45,279 nucleotides of DNA from Chitinivibrionales bacterium. Lineage in GTDB: Bacteria > Fibrobacterota > Chitinivibrionia > Chitinivibrionales > WJMI01. The notes below the pieces were generated by a model. It searched no databases. It saw only the letters and a list, made by a program, of their open reading frames with translations, and was not told where the DNA came from. The stretch is from assembly GCA_014728015.1 (NCBI GenBank), contig WJMI01000164.1, positions 1 to 45,279 on the forward strand, in the 5' to 3' direction. Position numbers and translations under genes: made by a program. The stretch's first letter is position 1; the number at the start of each line of letters is the position of its first letter. Positions 43,577 to 45,279 of the stretch are shown piece after piece.

Positions 43577-44968
43577 ATGCGATTAAACTACGCAACATTT
43601 GCCCTGGCGGTCATCCTCGCGATGTTTGTCTCGGCACAGGCGGAAACACAAATCACCAGTCACGCAAACGGCTTCATATTCGCCGAAGGCGAAAGGGTTA
43701 CTCTTACCGGCCAGGGAAATAATCTCTCCTGGTCATACGATGCGGACAGCGACGGCAAAGGAGAGGTATCGATTGGTACCGGCGCGACTGTCGACTTTTC
43801 CGTGCCGACGGATGTTTCCGGTCCCAAAAGCATTGTCATTTTCCTGCGCGGTTCTGAGGGCAGCGATGAAATCAGCGGGAACATTGGGGCTGCCGCGAGC
43901 AACGGCATTACCGGCCGCGGGCGGGTACGCCTGTCGGAAACCACCATAGTCTCCGATTGGGGAACGCCTCTTCGGGGGTGCTTCTGGAGCCTCGATTTCA
44001 ACAACGGCCAGATGTGCAGCCGGGATGCCATAGCCAATATCAAGGACCTCGGCCTCAACGCACTGCATCTGTGGGCCGAGTGCTACAAGAACCCCACCGG
44101 ATCCAACATCGACGAGACCGAGACCATTGTTCAGTGGTGCGCCGAGGAAGGGCTGTACTGCGTTATCTGCTACGGCGCCTGCGATATGAACACGCATTAC
44201 TACTACGACAAGGTCACGGCGTTCTGGAAACTCTATGCCGGGCGGCTCAAGAACTGGACCAATGTGGTCTTCGAGATAGCGAACGAGCCCCAGTACCTGT
44301 CGTGCGCCTATGCCGATTCCGCTATCGACATGAACCGCGATTGTTACAACATCATCCGGGAGCGCGCGCCGGACACCCACGTGCTGTTCTTCACCTACTG
44401 CAATATCTATGGCGGCGCGGAGCCTCCAATCCGCGATGTCGGCAGGCTGGGCGACGGCATCGATTGGAGCAACGCCTCGGTGGCTTTTCACGGGTATCTT
44501 GCGCAGCAGGGCGAGCCGTCGCCCGGGACACAGCGGCAGGCTATCTACGACTGCGCCGCGGCGGGCGTCCGCATGACGTGCACCGAGTTTCCCCGGGAAC
44601 TGGAGGAAAACATCCCGGTCTACGAGGAAACACAAATCTCCTATTTTCATTTCCTCAGCGTAAACAACATCTCGGGATTTATCCACGATGTAGTCAACTC
44701 CGGCATACGGTGGCATCCCGACTACGGCGATTGGCCGCTTGCCCAGGTTGACCGCGTGGCCTACGCATCGACACCCGCGGCATGCGTGTCCCCGCCGAAA
44801 GACGTCGCATCGAGCAACCTCCCCCAGCTGATCATAAGAAGCCCCCGGCTGCCGGCGCGCGGGAGTTTTGCCGTGTACGACCTGCAGGGCCGGCTGATCC
44901 GGGGCAGCCGCCTCCAACGCGCGGGGAACGGCATGGCGATTGTCAGACCCTTGCATCATATACCGTGA
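43577..44968 (+). CDS. Secreted GH5-like glycoside hydrolase with a C-terminal sorting-like tail
   Basis: 463 residues. A signal peptide (ATFALAVILAMFVSAQA) precedes a beta-rich N-terminal module (about 24-120, YDADSDGKGEVSIGTGATVDF), perhaps carbohydrate-binding. The catalytic (beta/alpha)8 domain covers about 125-395: GCFWSLDFNN, INALHLW-type LNALHLWAE, acid/base Glu237 in VFEIANEPQY, His305 in VAFHGY, and nucleophile Glu337 in MTCTEFPRE. The tail (about 425-463, ARGSFAVYDLQGRLIRGSRL) resembles sorting tails but is short and ends in RPLHHIP. Substrate unknown, probably a beta-1,4-glucan. No Shine-Dalgarno sequence. Confidence 0.82.
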   Translation: MRLNYATFALAVILAMFVSAQAETQITSHANGFIFAEGERVTLTGQGNNLSWSYDADSDGKGEVSIGTGATVDFSVPTDVSGPKSIVIFLRGSEGSDEISGNIGAAASNGITGRGRVRLSETTIVSDWGTPLRGCFWSLDFNNGQMCSRDAIANIKDLGLNALHLWAECYKNPTGSNIDETETIVQWCAEEGLYCVICYGACDMNTHYYYDKVTAFWKLYAGRLKNWTNVVFEIANEPQYLSCAYADSAIDMNRDCYNIIRERAPDTHVLFFTYCNIYGGAEPPIRDVGRLGDGIDWSNASVAFHGYLAQQGEPSPGTQRQAIYDCAAAGVRMTCTEFPRELEENIPVYEETQISYFHFLSVNNISGFIHDVVNSGIRWHPDYGDWPLAQVDRVAYASTPAACVSPPKDVASSNLPQLIIRSPRLPARGSFAVYDLQGRLIRGSRLQRAGNGMAIVRPLHHIP

Positions 44969-45178
44969 CCGGCCCGGCGGAAGCCACCCGCACAGTCCCG
45001 ATCGGGTAAACTACCTGCAACCATGATCGGGCGGCCCGACTTGACACCCGCAGCAATTCCGAATTTGCCCCGGCCTTCCCTTTGCAGGTATTTTTCTCGA
45101 GAGCGGAGCTCCATACGCATCCTCCCGCAACTTTTGCGAATATATCCGGCAGGCAGTACCTGTTGTCACAACGTTTCA

Positions 45179-45279
45179 TGCGAACCCACGACCTTTCAGC
45201 GCGTTGCACACTCGTGCCGGCGCTGGCACTTCTTTGTGTCCACCTGTTCCTGCCCGCGGCTGCCGGCAGTCCGGCAAGC
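45179..45279 (+). CDS. Start of an exported protein (3' partial)
   Basis: The frame from ATG 45179 is open to the window edge, giving 33 visible residues. They form a signal peptide: MRTHDLSARCTLVPALALL, then CVHLFLPAAAGSPAS. The function lies outside the window. A TTG at 45164 is a possible earlier start. The 210-base gap before it holds a TTGACA at 45041, but no matching -10 box. Confidence 0.45.

Noticed and set aside
1-45279. CRISPR array or prophage
   Set aside because: No regularly spaced repeats and no integrase, capsid or tail genes are visible.

Overview
The window looks like chromosomal DNA of a GC-rich (about 58-60% by eye) diderm bacterium of the Fibrobacterota or a nearby FCB-group lineage. 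The strongest lineage marker is the protein at 11838-13139, whose C-terminal half is a Fibrobacter succinogenes major paralogous (FISUMP) domain. Lipoproteins, a TonB/ExbB/ExbD system, a TonB-dependent receptor, two GH5-type glycoside hydrolases and FlgD/Por-like C-terminal tails on exported proteins fit a polysaccharide-degrading lifestyle. No rRNA, tRNA, CRISPR array, integrase or transposase was seen. Several promoters have ordinary sigma-70 form, the best being TTGACA-N17-TACTAT at 24413-24441.

Layout. (1) 1-4.2 kb: the end of an exported protein, then two secreted right-handed beta-helix proteins on either side of a lipoprotein and a Crp/Fnr-type regulator; the second beta-helix gene is coupled to the regulator by an ATGA overlap. 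(2) 4.2-16.2 kb, almost all on the minus strand: an exbB-exbD-exbD-tonB operon, a FISUMP gene with its own promoter, then a row running from a small membrane protein to a large TonB-dependent receptor, a lipoprotein and a GH5 enzyme, followed by two more envelope genes. The receptor carries an N-terminal TonB C-terminal-type domain. The whole resembles a polysaccharide-utilisation locus built from non-Sus parts. (3) 16.4-18.9 kb: a LytS/LytTR-type two-component pair under a clear promoter; the kinase has a periplasmic beta-sandwich-like region. (4) 19.0-24.8 kb: a MORN-type repeat protein, an exported unknown, purine synthesis (PurS-PurL fusion plus PurQ) and a stand-alone STAS protein. (5) 24.8-29.3 kb: an MltD-like LysM transglycosylase, an exported esterase and a TPR-like lipoprotein with an excellent intrinsic terminator.

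(6) 29.5-41.6 kb is the conserved information-processing cluster: cca, then rimP-nusA-infB-rbfA-nrnA-truB-ribF-rpsO-pnp-dut. It has several start/stop overlaps, a hairpin plus U-run attenuator in the rimP leader and a hairpin just before pnp. NusA has an unusually long acidic tail, and IF-2 a basic N-terminal region. (7) 41.7 kb to the end returns to envelope genes: two unknown exported proteins with overlapping 3' ends, a 436-base gap, a secreted GH5-like enzyme with a sorting-type tail, and the start of another exported protein.

The most interesting parts are the TonB-domain/receptor fusion and its locus, two genes that share the same -10 and leader geometry, the regulator coupled to a beta-helix gene, and the low-GC FISUMP cassette. 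No wholly new system can be claimed from the sequence alone.
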